Source: Algibacter pectinivorans
GTDB lineage: Bacteria; Bacteroidota; Bacteroidia; Flavobacteriales; Flavobacteriaceae
Assembly (NCBI RefSeq): GCF_900112595.1
Contig: NZ_FOMI01000010.1
Span: 101,784-165,783 of the forward strand
Length of the DNA stretch: 64,000 bases
Reading direction: 5' to 3'
The notes below the pieces were generated by a model, which had not been told where the DNA came from, did not search any database, and worked only from the letters and a program-made list of their open reading frames with translations. Each line of letters opens with the position of its first letter. Within the stretch, counting starts at the first letter, position 1. The position numbers and the translations under genes were made by a program. Below are positions 27,294 through 35,429 of this stretch, in pieces.

Positions 27294-28199
27294 TTAGCGT
27301 CTTAGTGATTTTCTTTTTCTCGATTTCTTTTGTCTTAAATTTTCATCTTGACTCTCGCCACCAATAAATGCTAGTTGATTAATTATTGATTTTAAAACTG
27401 AAGTATTTAAACTATAATCATTTATTACATATTCTTTATTCAAGTTATTTGAATTTCTCGTTATCTCATTTTCACTAGAAAATAGTTTATTGAGCTTTAA
27501 ATTTCTATCTACTTCACTTGCTTTTAAATTTGTTCCTGAAGCATCGTGTATAAAACGATATCCTTGAATATTACCTTGTTTATTGATAGTTGGCAAAACT
27601 TGAATCCCATACTTTGCCATTTCTTTTTGATAAGTTATGAGGTTTTTAGGCTTCGCTTTTAAAACTAAGTAATGCGCTTTCTTGATGATACTTCGAACTT
27701 CTTTTGTAGATTCTTTTCGTTCACGCTCTTTAGTTTCCTTTATGTCTTTAGCTGAAGACCATCCATATTCCGAAGCCATCTTATGTGCAGCTTCTTGTGC
27801 CTTTTTACTAATAAAACTATCATTTATTAATTTGCCATCTGATTTCACACGATTTAGTAGAATATGTAAGTGCTTATGGTCTTTTTCAGTATGTACAAAG
27901 GCAATAAATTGATTTAATTTAGGGTCTAAATTCATTTCCTTTAAGAAACCTTTTGTTAGTTCCTTTAACTGGTCGTTGGACATACGACTACTATCTTCAA
28001 TAGTTGGGGATAAAACAATACTTATAGTATTGTTCTTACATTTCAAATTTTGATTTTGCATAATAGCCATATCGGAATACAATTCTTTAGGTGTAACTCC
28101 AGATAGACCATTACGCAAAAGTTCATATCCCTTTTCTTCATTAACCACATAATGAAAAAGCGCAGTTCCGCCTGGGCAAGATTTTGCTTTACTTATCAT
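27294..28199 (-). CDS. Relaxase / mobilization nuclease
   Basis: A conjugative relaxase of 301 residues that nicks oriT and pilots the strand into the recipient. The N-terminal domain carries the metal-binding histidine cluster HTEKDHKHLHI (H103, H108, H110, H112) followed by a Leu/Asn-rich LLNRV, typical of the MobA/VirD2-like relaxase domain. The nucleophilic tyrosine is probably one near the N-terminus (Y17 or Y25). It is short, with no fused primase or helicase. Its start overlaps mobC by 4 bp. Confidence 0.9.
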   Translation of the reverse strand: MISKAKSCPGGTALFHYVVNEEKGYELLRNGLSGVTPKELYSDMAIMQNQNLKCKNNTISIVLSPTIEDSSRMSNDQLKELTKGFLKEMNLDPKLNQFIAFVHTEKDHKHLHILLNRVKSDGKLINDSFISKKAQEAAHKMASEYGWSSAKDIKETKERERKESTKEVRSIIKKAHYLVLKAKPKNLITYQKEMAKYGIQVLPTINKQGNIQGYRFIHDASGTNLKASEVDRNLKLNKLFSSENEITRNSNNLNKEYVINDYSLNTSVLKSIINQLAFIGGESQDENLRQKKSRKRKSLRR

Positions 28200-28495
28200 T
28201 TCAATTTATTTAAATGTTCTCGTATTAGTTTGGCTGTATCTATGGAAGTTTCTTTAACTCCAGTAACATCTCCTAATTTGAATAAATTACCTATCCTCCT
28301 GAAATTATCTCCAAACTTATTTAGCTGTTTATAAACTTCAATTTCATCATAAGTAAGCTTATAAGTCAAAGGGTAATCTAGCGCAATATTTCTTAGGTAT
28401 TCTGAAACCGAACATCCAGTTTTATATGCTTTATGTTTAATTATAAGATGTTCTGTGAGCGTAACTCTAAACTCTATTTTCTTGTTTTTTTTCAT
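28196..28495 (-). CDS. MobC-like relaxosome accessory protein
   Basis: A 99-residue DNA-binding protein with a ribbon-helix-helix-like N-terminus (KIEFRVTLTEHLIIKHKAYKTG) and a C-terminal helical part with FGDNFRRIGNLFK, the usual MobC pattern (N-L-N-Q-I/R-x-G-N-N). It would bind oriT and help the relaxase. The 4-bp overlap with the relaxase gene and the inverted repeat 57 bp upstream of its start support this. Confidence 0.82.
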   Translation of the reverse strand: MKKNKKIEFRVTLTEHLIIKHKAYKTGCSVSEYLRNIALDYPLTYKLTYDEIEVYKQLNKFGDNFRRIGNLFKLGDVTGVKETSIDTAKLIREHLNKLK

Positions 28496-28551
28496 TTTAT
28501 CTCTTTAAAAATTTTGCGACCTTCGGGATGAAAAACGTGATGTTAATGTGC

Positions 28552-28573
28552 TGACAAAATGAAATTTGTCAGG
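28552..28573. other. Candidate oriT inverted repeat
   Basis: CTGACAAA (28552-28559) and TTTGTCAG (28566-28573) with a 6-base loop, between the primase-like gene and mobC. Relaxase-recognised repeats usually lie just upstream of mobC. No nic site is proven; the sequence on either side (28510-28600) would hold it. Confidence 0.45.
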
Positions 28574-28609
28574 ACATTGACACCTCTCGATATATTTTAC
28601 CCTTAAAAA

Positions 28610-29494
28610 CTAGCGTCTATATGCCATTAAGTAATCATTAACGTCATTATATTTTTTGAATTTTAAGCTTTCATTTAAGAACTCTCTTTTACAATTTTCT
28701 TGAATCAGTTTTGTCGCTTTAATACCAGATTCATCATTATCGAAAAACGTCTTAACAGTTGTGTAATTTGGTAATACTTCTATTGTATTTTTTACTATTG
28801 AAGTTGAATTTGTTATTATAAAATCTTCATTTTCTTTATGGGGCATTAAAGTCAAGTAGGATAAAAAATCTGAGAAACCTTCAAATAAATTCAGGGTGTT
28901 AGAGTCATTTTTGATGGTTGTGATTGCTTTAACAAATAAGCAACTCTGAAAAATTTTATTTCTTGTTTCATAACCTCCAAGGTCATTTTTAAATGCAATA
29001 GTATAAAAGGGCTTTAGCCTATTATCACTTTTAGATTTTTTGGCGTTGTTTGAGTTTGTTTTTTGAATATTTAAATAATGTAACTCAATACAATACTTTC
29101 TTGCGGTTGAAACGTCAATCTTTCTTTCGTGTAAATAACTAATCAATGTCGCTTTTTGGATTCTCCGCTCACTAACAATTTCAATATTTTGAGTTGTTTC
29201 GTTATTCGCCTTTTTTGGCTTGTGAAAAGAAAAAGATTTGCTTTCCAATAGTTTTAGCGCCTCACTTATTGAGCACATCTTTAACTTAATCATAAAATCA
29301 AGTGTGTTACCACCTTTTCCTTCGCCGTGGTCAAACCATTTATTAATTTTTGAGCATACTTTGAATGAAGGTGTGGTTTCATTCCGAAACGGACTAAAAA
29401 ACCAAACATCATATTTAATCCGTTTTACAGGATAAAAATTGAGTGATGCCAGCAACTCAATTAAATCTAATTCTTTTGCAGTTTTGCTATTCAT
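28610..29494 (-). CDS. Toprim/CHC2-type primase-like protein
   Basis: A small DnaG-like protein of 294 residues. The N-terminal part resembles the CHC2 primase zinc domain (FSPFRNETTPSFKV, then KWFDHGEGKGGNTLDF), though not all zinc ligands are evident. The second half has Toprim features: NLFEGFSD with the acidic Glu, and the metal-binding FFDNDESG. It lies beside the iterons and initiator gene and would prime replication of the excised or transferred single strand. This domain pair is common on Bacteroidota mobilizable elements. Confidence 0.85.
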   Translation of the reverse strand: MNSKTAKELDLIELLASLNFYPVKRIKYDVWFFSPFRNETTPSFKVCSKINKWFDHGEGKGGNTLDFMIKLKMCSISEALKLLESKSFSFHKPKKANNETTQNIEIVSERRIQKATLISYLHERKIDVSTARKYCIELHYLNIQKTNSNNAKKSKSDNRLKPFYTIAFKNDLGGYETRNKIFQSCLFVKAITTIKNDSNTLNLFEGFSDFLSYLTLMPHKENEDFIITNSTSIVKNTIEVLPNYTTVKTFFDNDESGIKATKLIQENCKREFLNESLKFKKYNDVNDYLMAYRR

Positions 29495-29610
29495 ATCTTT
29501 TTCTTTTCATCAGCATTTATTGATTTTTACCCTACTTGTTTATTTATTGTAGGTTAACCTTATTGTAGAGCGATTGAAACACCTACGGTTACTACACTTA
29601 ACAGAAGTTA

Positions 29611-29703
29611 ATCACACAAAATGACGAAGTTTTAAAATGGCTATCACACAAATTGACGAAGTTCATCACACAAAATGACGAAGTTCAGCGTCTCAATCAC
29701 ACA
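29611..29703. repeat. Iterons, probable replication origin of the element
   Basis: Three direct repeats of about 21 bp with core ATCACACAAAATGACGAAGT start at 29611, 29643 (one mismatch) and 29665. A fourth partial copy, ATCACACA, is at 29696, and an inverted AGTGTGAT is at 29716. Starts are 32, 22 and 31 bp apart, near whole helical turns, as for initiator binding. The array sits just downstream of the Rep_3-type gene. Confidence 0.75.
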
Positions 29704-29713
29704 TATCTTTTTT

Positions 29714-30721
29714 TTAGTGTGATTTGGAATTTGGGACTCCTTTTACACCCACTTCTTTAAGTATTAATTTGTTCAGTAAGTTTTTGATATCAGCTTTAGT
29801 TTTTTTGCCAGAAGTATAATCATCATCTAATCTTAAAAACCGTGAGTATGCTTTATCAATTTTACCTGATTGAGCAATTGATTCAGAATAATCTAATGCC
29901 TTAGTGTCCATCTGATTTGAATAGAAGCGATTTAAGAAGTTATAAACAAAAATGTACTGTTTGCTATCAATACCTCTATACTCATCTTTAACTTCTGTGT
30001 TTCTATGGAATTTAAAGGTTATTGAATAATAAGAGCTTCCTCGTTTGTGTAGCTTAAAACTAAAGAAGACATCTGCTCTTTTTTTTAGTTCTTGTTTAGG
30101 GTCTTCTAAAAAACGTGTTCTTAAATGAGATATCTGTTTGTATTTTTCGCCTGTATTCATTAATAGCCTAAATTCTTCAACCGTACATTCAAAGCCACCT
30201 TTATCAATCCATCTACAACATAGCTCATACATACACTTAGCAGGATTTGTTGTAAGACTTATAGCTATTGTTTTTTGAAAGCTTGTGTAACCACCACCTA
30301 TATAACAGAAAAACCTGCAAGCTGACGATGGCACCCAAAAAGAAATATATTCAGAATTTCTTTCGTAGGTTAAACCACTTACCAATAAAGTTGCCGAATC
30401 TAATATCTTATCAGCTCTATTACCATTAGGTATATTCATTTCGAACTCAACTTGTTTTGAACCTAAAGATTTTACAGCATTTTTGATACGATGATAATTA
30501 CGATGCTTATCTAAAAGCTTTAACTCCACAATAACTTCTTGCTCTTTATAATTTTGATTCAAATCCTTAGACATAACCTTTTGAAGTTGGTCTAAAACTG
30601 TGTAGATAATATTCTTCTCTAACGTCGATAGAGCAAAACGAGCAGTTAAAATATGATTAGGCTTTTTTATGAACCGTGTGGCTTCTTCTTGATTTGTTTT
30701 CTTTAAATAAGAAGCTTTCAT
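29714..30721 (-). CDS. Rep_3-family replication initiator protein
   Basis: A plasmid-type initiator of 335 residues. The N-terminal winged-helix part shows the characteristic LSTLEKNIIYTVLDQL, and the second winged helix follows with TTNPAKCMYELCCRW and FRLLMNTGEKY. It would bind the iterons immediately downstream of its gene and open the origin. Its start overlaps the upstream HTH gene by 4 bp. A plasmid-style initiator on an integrated element implies that the excised circle can replicate. Family by motif; function inferred from the iterons too. Confidence 0.85.
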   Translation of the reverse strand: MKASYLKKTNQEEATRFIKKPNHILTARFALSTLEKNIIYTVLDQLQKVMSKDLNQNYKEQEVIVELKLLDKHRNYHRIKNAVKSLGSKQVEFEMNIPNGNRADKILDSATLLVSGLTYERNSEYISFWVPSSACRFFCYIGGGYTSFQKTIAISLTTNPAKCMYELCCRWIDKGGFECTVEEFRLLMNTGEKYKQISHLRTRFLEDPKQELKKRADVFFSFKLHKRGSSYYSITFKFHRNTEVKDEYRGIDSKQYIFVYNFLNRFYSNQMDTKALDYSESIAQSGKIDKAYSRFLRLDDDYTSGKKTKADIKNLLNKLILKEVGVKGVPNSKSH

Positions 30722-31002
30722 CTTCTATTTTTTAAAGAATAATCAAGCGCTTCTTGCTCAATTTCATCAATAGATTTTTGAGGATTTTGAAGTAACCAAG
30801 CTTCTAACTTGTCCCTATCGAAAAAAATAGCTTTTCCATTTGGCTTACTGTGAGGTACGATTTTCCCAGATGTAAGCTTATACATATAACTGGAAGAATA
30901 GTTTGAATACTGACAAGCTTCGTCAAACGAAAGCACCCTCTTGGATGCAATTAAAAGTTTTTCAATTCTATCGAGTCTTTCATCTAATTGTAGTGTGTTC
31001 AT
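30718..31002 (-). CDS. Helix-turn-helix protein, excisionase/MerR-like
   Basis: A 94-residue protein with a MerR/Xis-like helix-turn-helix domain (SFDEACQYSNYSSSYMYKLTSGKIVPHSKP) preceded by a helical leader. The tail, with FDRDKLEAWL, is the standard ending of the HTH_17 excisionase family. It may act as a recombination directionality factor for the integrase or as a regulator of the downstream rep gene, which it overlaps by 4 bp. Confidence 0.85.
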   Translation of the reverse strand: MNTLQLDERLDRIEKLLIASKRVLSFDEACQYSNYSSSYMYKLTSGKIVPHSKPNGKAIFFDRDKLEAWLLQNPQKSIDEIEQEALDYSLKNRR

Positions 31003-31126
31003 TTCCTAATTTTTTTAAATTAATGATGAACAATTGCGCAATTGTTTTTGATTTTGTTTGATATCTGAAAACAAACCTATAACAAAGTAAAGATGATAGG
31101 AAATAGGTATAGGTAAACAATAGGTA

Positions 31127-31882
31127 TTACCTATATTTCATAAGGGATTTGATTGATTCACTCATATCTGAGAGATGATTAGGGTTTTTGTTATTAATCC
31201 ATTTACTGTGTGTATTCGAAAATTTGTCTTTGGAATATAAAGCTCCGTTTTTATTTTGAAAGTACTCTACGATTACATTTTCTATAAACATCTTATCTTC
31301 AGTACAGAATAATTCGCCAATAAAATGATATAGTGCTTTTAAGTTACTTTTATGTTTTTCCTTGAAATTTCCTTCAGAGTAAAGCCAAACAATTTTTTCC
31401 TCGGAAGTTAAACGGTTAAGCTTAATTAATGAATTAAAATTCTCTTCGCTAGAAGAAAAATACTTATTATTGAATTGGTTATAGAACTCAGTTTCTTTAT
31501 TTGGAACTGATACAAAAATAGAATCTAGCTTATCTTGAAATAGGTTTCTACTTAACTCGTTAATCTTCTTAGAAAAATTGATTAAAGTCGATAATATAAT
31601 AATTAAGGACATTACATAAAAAAGACTAAAACATAGAATTAAGATTATTGTAACAAACAATCCAAATCGTCCTGATGAATTATTTGAAATTAATAACCAA
31701 GCGGAAATGCAAGTTAAAGGGTATGATAGAGAGAGATTTGCGAATCGACGTTTTTCAATTTTGACATTCCAAATTTTGGGAATATCATACATAACGCACC
31801 AATAGAAAATAAAATAATGACGAAAAATAAAAAAAGTTAATATTAGAAAAAGAATTATTAAAATAAATTGTGGCTCAATCAT
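31127..31882 (-). CDS. Membrane protein of unknown function coupled to the integrase
   Basis: A 251-residue protein with about three membrane helices in the first half (near 5-25, 50-67 and 72-100) and a soluble C-terminal half rich in charged helices (FGELF-like and KLNRLTSEEKIVWLYSEG). I do not recognise it. Its ATG overlaps the integrase stop by 4 bp, so it is made together with the integrase, which is unusual for a membrane protein. It may be an entry-exclusion, regulatory or defence gene. The 125 bp after it up to the HTH gene hold its stop and the HTH promoter. Confidence 0.65.
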   Translation of the reverse strand: MIEPQFILIILFLILTFFIFRHYFIFYWCVMYDIPKIWNVKIEKRRFANLSLSYPLTCISAWLLISNNSSGRFGLFVTIILILCFSLFYVMSLIIILSTLINFSKKINELSRNLFQDKLDSIFVSVPNKETEFYNQFNNKYFSSSEENFNSLIKLNRLTSEEKIVWLYSEGNFKEKHKSNLKALYHFIGELFCTEDKMFIENVIVEYFQNKNGALYSKDKFSNTHSKWINNKNPNHLSDMSESIKSLMKYR

Positions 31883-33012
31883 AAGTTTATATCAAGTTTG
31901 GGTATTAGTTCAGAAGCTTCTTTCATTTTACTATCAATAATCCTAGTGTATATTTCAGTAGTCCTTATTTCCTTATGTCCTAAACGTTTAGAAACCGTAT
32001 AAATGTCAGCTCCGTTCTCCAAAAGTAAAACTGCATTCGTATGTCTGGCACTATGGAAAGTAATATGTTTAGTTATTCCCGCTCGCATACACCATCTTAA
32101 TATTTCCGCATTAAAATGAGCACCATATTTTAATCCTTTAAAAACCTTGTTTACTTCTCCTGTCCGTTCTCCTAACAAAGAACGCGCTTGGTCAGAAATA
32201 TAAAGATATTCTAAACCGTCTGTTTTTTTCTGGCGAAATATGATACGACAACCAGTATCTTCATCCCGAACTTCCGACCATTTAAGTTTGTCTATATCGC
32301 TCCAACGTAAGCCACTTAAACAACTAAAAATGAAGGCATTCTTTAAAACTTGATACTTACAATCAGCTTTTGCTAAAGCTTGCAATTCAGAATGAACTAA
32401 ATATTCTCGTTGAGATTCGCCCTGGTCAAAAGATTTTATTCTTTTGGTAATATCCTCTGTAAGAAAGCCATCCTCAAAGGCTTGACGTAATGCTGCTTTG
32501 AATTTATTAAAATAAGTGTACTTAGAATTTTGAGAAAGTGCAATCCCACTTTTTGTAACACTCTTAGAATCTAAAAACCGTTTAAAACCCTTAGCAAATT
32601 CATCATCAACATTATCAAAAGTCAATGTTGGCGAACAATATCGCTCTAAATGTTTACCTGCTGCATCCCAATTACCATAGTTACCCTTACTCTCATTGCG
32701 TTCATTTTTAAGCTCATTGTAATAATCTAGAAATCTAGTTTTAGACTTCTTATCATTCTTAATGCTATGCTTGCCTTGAAAATATTCAGATTTCCTGATG
32801 GATAAAATCTGATTAGCTAACTGAACCGTTTCCTTATCTTTCTTTTTATCAATAGCCGTTTGTGGTTCTTGAAGTGTGTAGAGCTTTAGATACTCAAAAC
32901 TTCTATTGTGTTTCATTGTTCCATTCTTATCAACGTAAGAACCATCATAAAATTCAATGTACCAGCTAAGTTTACCGCTACTTAATTTTTTCTTCTTTAG
33001 ACTAATTTGCAT
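31879..33012 (-). CDS. Tyrosine recombinase (integrase) of the element
   Basis: The site-specific integrase of the element, 377 residues. An N-terminal arm-binding domain (about 1-70) and a SAM-like core-binding domain precede the catalytic domain, which has R236 (SGLRWSD), HSARH (H-x-x-R), the LGH histidine and the nucleophile Y355 (EIYTRI). It lies 171 bp inside attR, and the repeated GGTGTA boxes nearby could be its arm sites. It belongs to the Bacteroidota Phage_int_SAM_5/Arm-DNA-bind_5 type. Intact. Confidence 0.94.
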   Translation of the reverse strand: MQISLKKKKLSSGKLSWYIEFYDGSYVDKNGTMKHNRSFEYLKLYTLQEPQTAIDKKKDKETVQLANQILSIRKSEYFQGKHSIKNDKKSKTRFLDYYNELKNERNESKGNYGNWDAAGKHLERYCSPTLTFDNVDDEFAKGFKRFLDSKSVTKSGIALSQNSKYTYFNKFKAALRQAFEDGFLTEDITKRIKSFDQGESQREYLVHSELQALAKADCKYQVLKNAFIFSCLSGLRWSDIDKLKWSEVRDEDTGCRIIFRQKKTDGLEYLYISDQARSLLGERTGEVNKVFKGLKYGAHFNAEILRWCMRAGITKHITFHSARHTNAVLLLENGADIYTVSKRLGHKEIRTTEIYTRIIDSKMKEASELIPKLDINL

Positions 33013-33016
33013 ACGT

Positions 33017-33062
33017 GGTGTATTTACTACACCTTATATATCAAAAAAAGAAACGAGGTGTA
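33017..33062. promoter_or_regulatory. Candidate integrase arm-type sites, right end
   Basis: GGTGTA at 33017-33022, inverted TACACC at 33028-33033 and GGTGTA at 33057-33062, between integrase and attR, with a related GATGTAGTA at about 33068. Shared words occur at 15021-15040. Confidence 0.5.
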
Positions 33063-33183
33063 TTTTAGATGTAGTAAAAGTAATAAAAATAGTTATACAA
33101 AGGAAAGTGTAAATTGTATAAAATAGCTTAAAGCACCGCTTTTATTGAGTTTATTTGACATTAACTTCTTTTGTTTTCCTTTG

Positions 33184-33199
33184 TTACTTCCCAATACAA
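33184..33199. repeat. attR, right copy of the attachment repeat within the mnmE 3' end
   Basis: The same 16 bases as 14963-14978. On the minus strand they encode the end of the mnmE CIGK motif and its stop codon, so integration regenerates the gene. Confidence 0.88.
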
Positions 33200-34590
33200 A
33201 AGTTAGCAAAAATATTACCAAGCAACTCATCATTAGTTACTTGACCTGTTATCTCTCCAAAATGATATAAAGCCTGACGAATATCTATAGCCATTAAATC
33301 ACTTGATAGATTACTATCTATACCTTCTTGTACTTTTTGAATTTCTTCTAAAGCTTTCAATAACGAATCGTAGTGCCTTGTGTTAGTAACAATCGTTTCA
33401 TTGTTTCTTAATGCACCAGTATTTACAAAACTAATTAGCTGACTTTTCAATTCCTCTACGCCCCTGTTATCTTTAGCAGCTAGTAGTATATATTTAGAAC
33501 CTTCTATAGTGCCTAAAAACAATTCTAACTGTCCAATCTCATTTTCTGAAAGTTTATCAATTTTATTAGGAACAATTAATAATGGTTTTAAAGGATATTT
33601 ATTTTTTATTTTTTCAATTTCAACCTGAAATAAATTAGAGTTTTCAACAAACTGGGTCGCATCAAAAAGATACAATACAACCTGTGCCTGCTCAATTTTC
33701 TCAAATGTTTTTTTTATCCCTATACTTTCAACAACATCTTGTGTTTCACGAATTCCTGCGGTATCTATAAACCGGAATCCGATACCTTCTACAACCAACT
33801 CATCTTCAATAGTATCTCTAGTTGTTCCTGCAATGTCCGATACTATAGCGCGTTCTTCATTTAGCAAGGCGTTTAAAAGCGTAGATTTCCCCACATTTGG
33901 TTCGCCAACAATAGCCACAGGAATACCGTTTTTAATCACATTACCCACAGCAAACGAATCTATTAAGCGTTTTAAAACAAAACGAATACGCTCTACCAAT
34001 TCCTTAAATTGCGTTCTATCAGCAAACTCCACATCCTCCTCTGCAAAATCAAGCTCCAATTCTATTAACGATGCAAAATTTAAAAGTTCCTCTCTAAGTT
34101 TAGCTATTTCACTAGAAAAGCCACCACGCATTTGCTGCATAGCTATTTGATGCGACGCTTCATTATCACTAGAAATTAAATCGGCAACAGCTTCAGCTTG
34201 ACTCAAATCTAACTTAGCATTTAAAAACGCTCGAAGTGTAAACTCGCCAGCAGTTGCCATTCGGCATCCTTTTCTAACAAATAATTGAATAATTTCTTGT
34301 TGGATGTAATTAGAACCATGACACGAAACCTCCACAACATCTTCTCCCGTGTAAGAATTTGGATTTTTAAAAACAGATACCAATACTTCATCAATAGTTC
34401 TATCGCCATCCATAATATGACCTAAATGTATGGTATGCGTTTTTTGTGAAGCTAACGCCTTATTAGTTTTAACAGATTTAAAACAGGCGTCTGCTAGTGC
34501 TATAGCCTCGTTACCAGAAAGTCTTATTACAGCAATAGCACCAGCGCCAGATGGCGTTGCTAGAGCTACTATAGTGTCTTGATTTATCAT
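33184..34590 (-). CDS. mnmE: tRNA uridine-34 5-carboxymethylaminomethyl synthesis GTPase
   Basis: The GTPase half of the MnmE-MnmG complex, which modifies U34 of several tRNAs, 468 residues. The N-terminal folate-binding domain opens with ATPSGAGAIAVIRLSG. The G domain shows GEPNVGKS (G1), DTAG (G3) and NKID (G4). The C-terminus ends in the conserved FCIGK with its Cys. The last codons double as the attachment site of the element at 14963-33199; the gene is complete. A single-copy housekeeping gene end makes a stable integration target. Confidence 0.97.
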   Translation of the reverse strand: MINQDTIVALATPSGAGAIAVIRLSGNEAIALADACFKSVKTNKALASQKTHTIHLGHIMDGDRTIDEVLVSVFKNPNSYTGEDVVEVSCHGSNYIQQEIIQLFVRKGCRMATAGEFTLRAFLNAKLDLSQAEAVADLISSDNEASHQIAMQQMRGGFSSEIAKLREELLNFASLIELELDFAEEDVEFADRTQFKELVERIRFVLKRLIDSFAVGNVIKNGIPVAIVGEPNVGKSTLLNALLNEERAIVSDIAGTTRDTIEDELVVEGIGFRFIDTAGIRETQDVVESIGIKKTFEKIEQAQVVLYLFDATQFVENSNLFQVEIEKIKNKYPLKPLLIVPNKIDKLSENEIGQLELFLGTIEGSKYILLAAKDNRGVEELKSQLISFVNTGALRNNETIVTNTRHYDSLLKALEEIQKVQEGIDSNLSSDLMAIDIRQALYHFGEITGQVTNDELLGNIFANFCIGK

Positions 34591-35000
34591 GTGGTAAAAA
34601 TACTAAATTTGAAATGCTATTAATAGCAAATAATTTTTAAAATATGGTCTAGGCTTAAGCTTAGTTAAATCAAGGACAAGCTTCGGTTAAAAAACACCAT
34701 AACTAACACAGTAAATACTAATTTTAAAACTCAAATAATCAAACAGTTATAATTAATTAGTTTTCATTAAAAACCTTTAGTTATTAAAAAGAATGCAACC
34801 TTTAAAATACGAAACATACTTTAGTGTAAGATTTTTAATAAACAGTTACTATATATTTAAATAAACAAACTAAAAACAGTAGGCTTTTGGCCTTATTATG
34901 TAAACATAATGTGACCAACTAAGTATTTATGTGTCACATATAGAATTAATTACCCTTTATTAATCCACCTAGAGCAACGAGGAAAATATTTGCAATTAAA
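34591..35000. promoter_or_regulatory. Divergent spacer with inverted repeats
   Basis: A gene-free 410 bp. It holds a palindrome TTATGT-AA-ACATAA (about 34896-34909) and the pair TGTGAC (34910-34915) / GTCACA (34933-34938), 65-100 bp upstream of the 35001 gene, and may be an operator. Nothing else is seen. Confidence 0.3.
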
Positions 35001-35429
35001 ATGAAGCTAATACAATCTGAATTTTCTGAACAAATTAAGAAGTTCGTCGAAAACGAAGTTGGCTATATTTATTTCTTTAACCATATAGCCGTTATTGAGA
35101 TAAATGAAGGCATACATTTAGACATTACTAATGCTCACAAAATTACAGATGAACTAAACAGTTATTTTGAAGAAACTAAGCCTTATGGCGTAGTGGCAAA
35201 CCGAATAAATTCTTACTCTGTAAACCTAGTTCATATACCTTTAATAAAAAAAATGGCAAAAAACCTTTATGCCTATGGTGTGGTTGGTCATGATTTAGCA
35301 GGAAAAATGAATGCTGCCATAGAAAACGATTTCTGTAAAGCCGACAAGGTAGAATACGACAGTCTATTCGATGCCGTAAATTCCATCTACCAAAGAGTTA
35401 AAAATAGTTCCTTTTATTCTACTAAATAA
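35001..35429 (+). CDS. Hypothetical protein, STAS/SpoIIAA-like
   Basis: A 142-residue soluble protein. Its pattern (beta strand YIYFFNHIAVIEINEGIHLDI, then a helix and VVANRINSYSVN) is like small STAS or SpoIIAA-like proteins in Bacteroidota, but no phosphorylatable Ser is evident. No catalytic motif is seen. Its 3' end overlaps the convergent CvfB-like gene by 16 bp. It has its own promoter region with inverted repeats. The function is unknown. Confidence 0.6.
   Translation: MKLIQSEFSEQIKKFVENEVGYIYFFNHIAVIEINEGIHLDITNAHKITDELNSYFEETKPYGVVANRINSYSVNLVHIPLIKKMAKNLYAYGVVGHDLAGKMNAAIENDFCKADKVEYDSLFDAVNSIYQRVKNSSFYSTK

Larger units (their letters stand above)
14963..33199. mobile_element. Integrative and mobilizable element inserted at the 3' end of mnmE
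   Basis: An 18.2 kb element bounded by identical 16-bp repeats (14963-14978 and 33184-33199). The right copy is the last 16 bases of mnmE, so the gene stays intact. The integrase gene is next to the right end. Inside are an HTH excisionase candidate, Rep_3-type initiator, iterons, primase-like protein, MobC and relaxase but no type IV secretion genes. It is therefore mobilizable rather than self-transmissible. Cargo: a type I R-M system with a HEPN gene, an AbiEii-type TA pair, a structured RNA candidate and several unknown genes. All its genes lie on the minus strand. Confidence 0.9.

Noticed and set aside
29611..29703. Possible CRISPR array
   Set aside because: Only three full repeats with unequal spacing (32 and 22 bp) and nearly no spacer in one gap; no cas genes. 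The Rep gene next to it makes iterons the better reading.
33184..33199. tRNA gene as the integration site
   Set aside because: No tRNA is found at either end; the repeat is the 3' end of mnmE.
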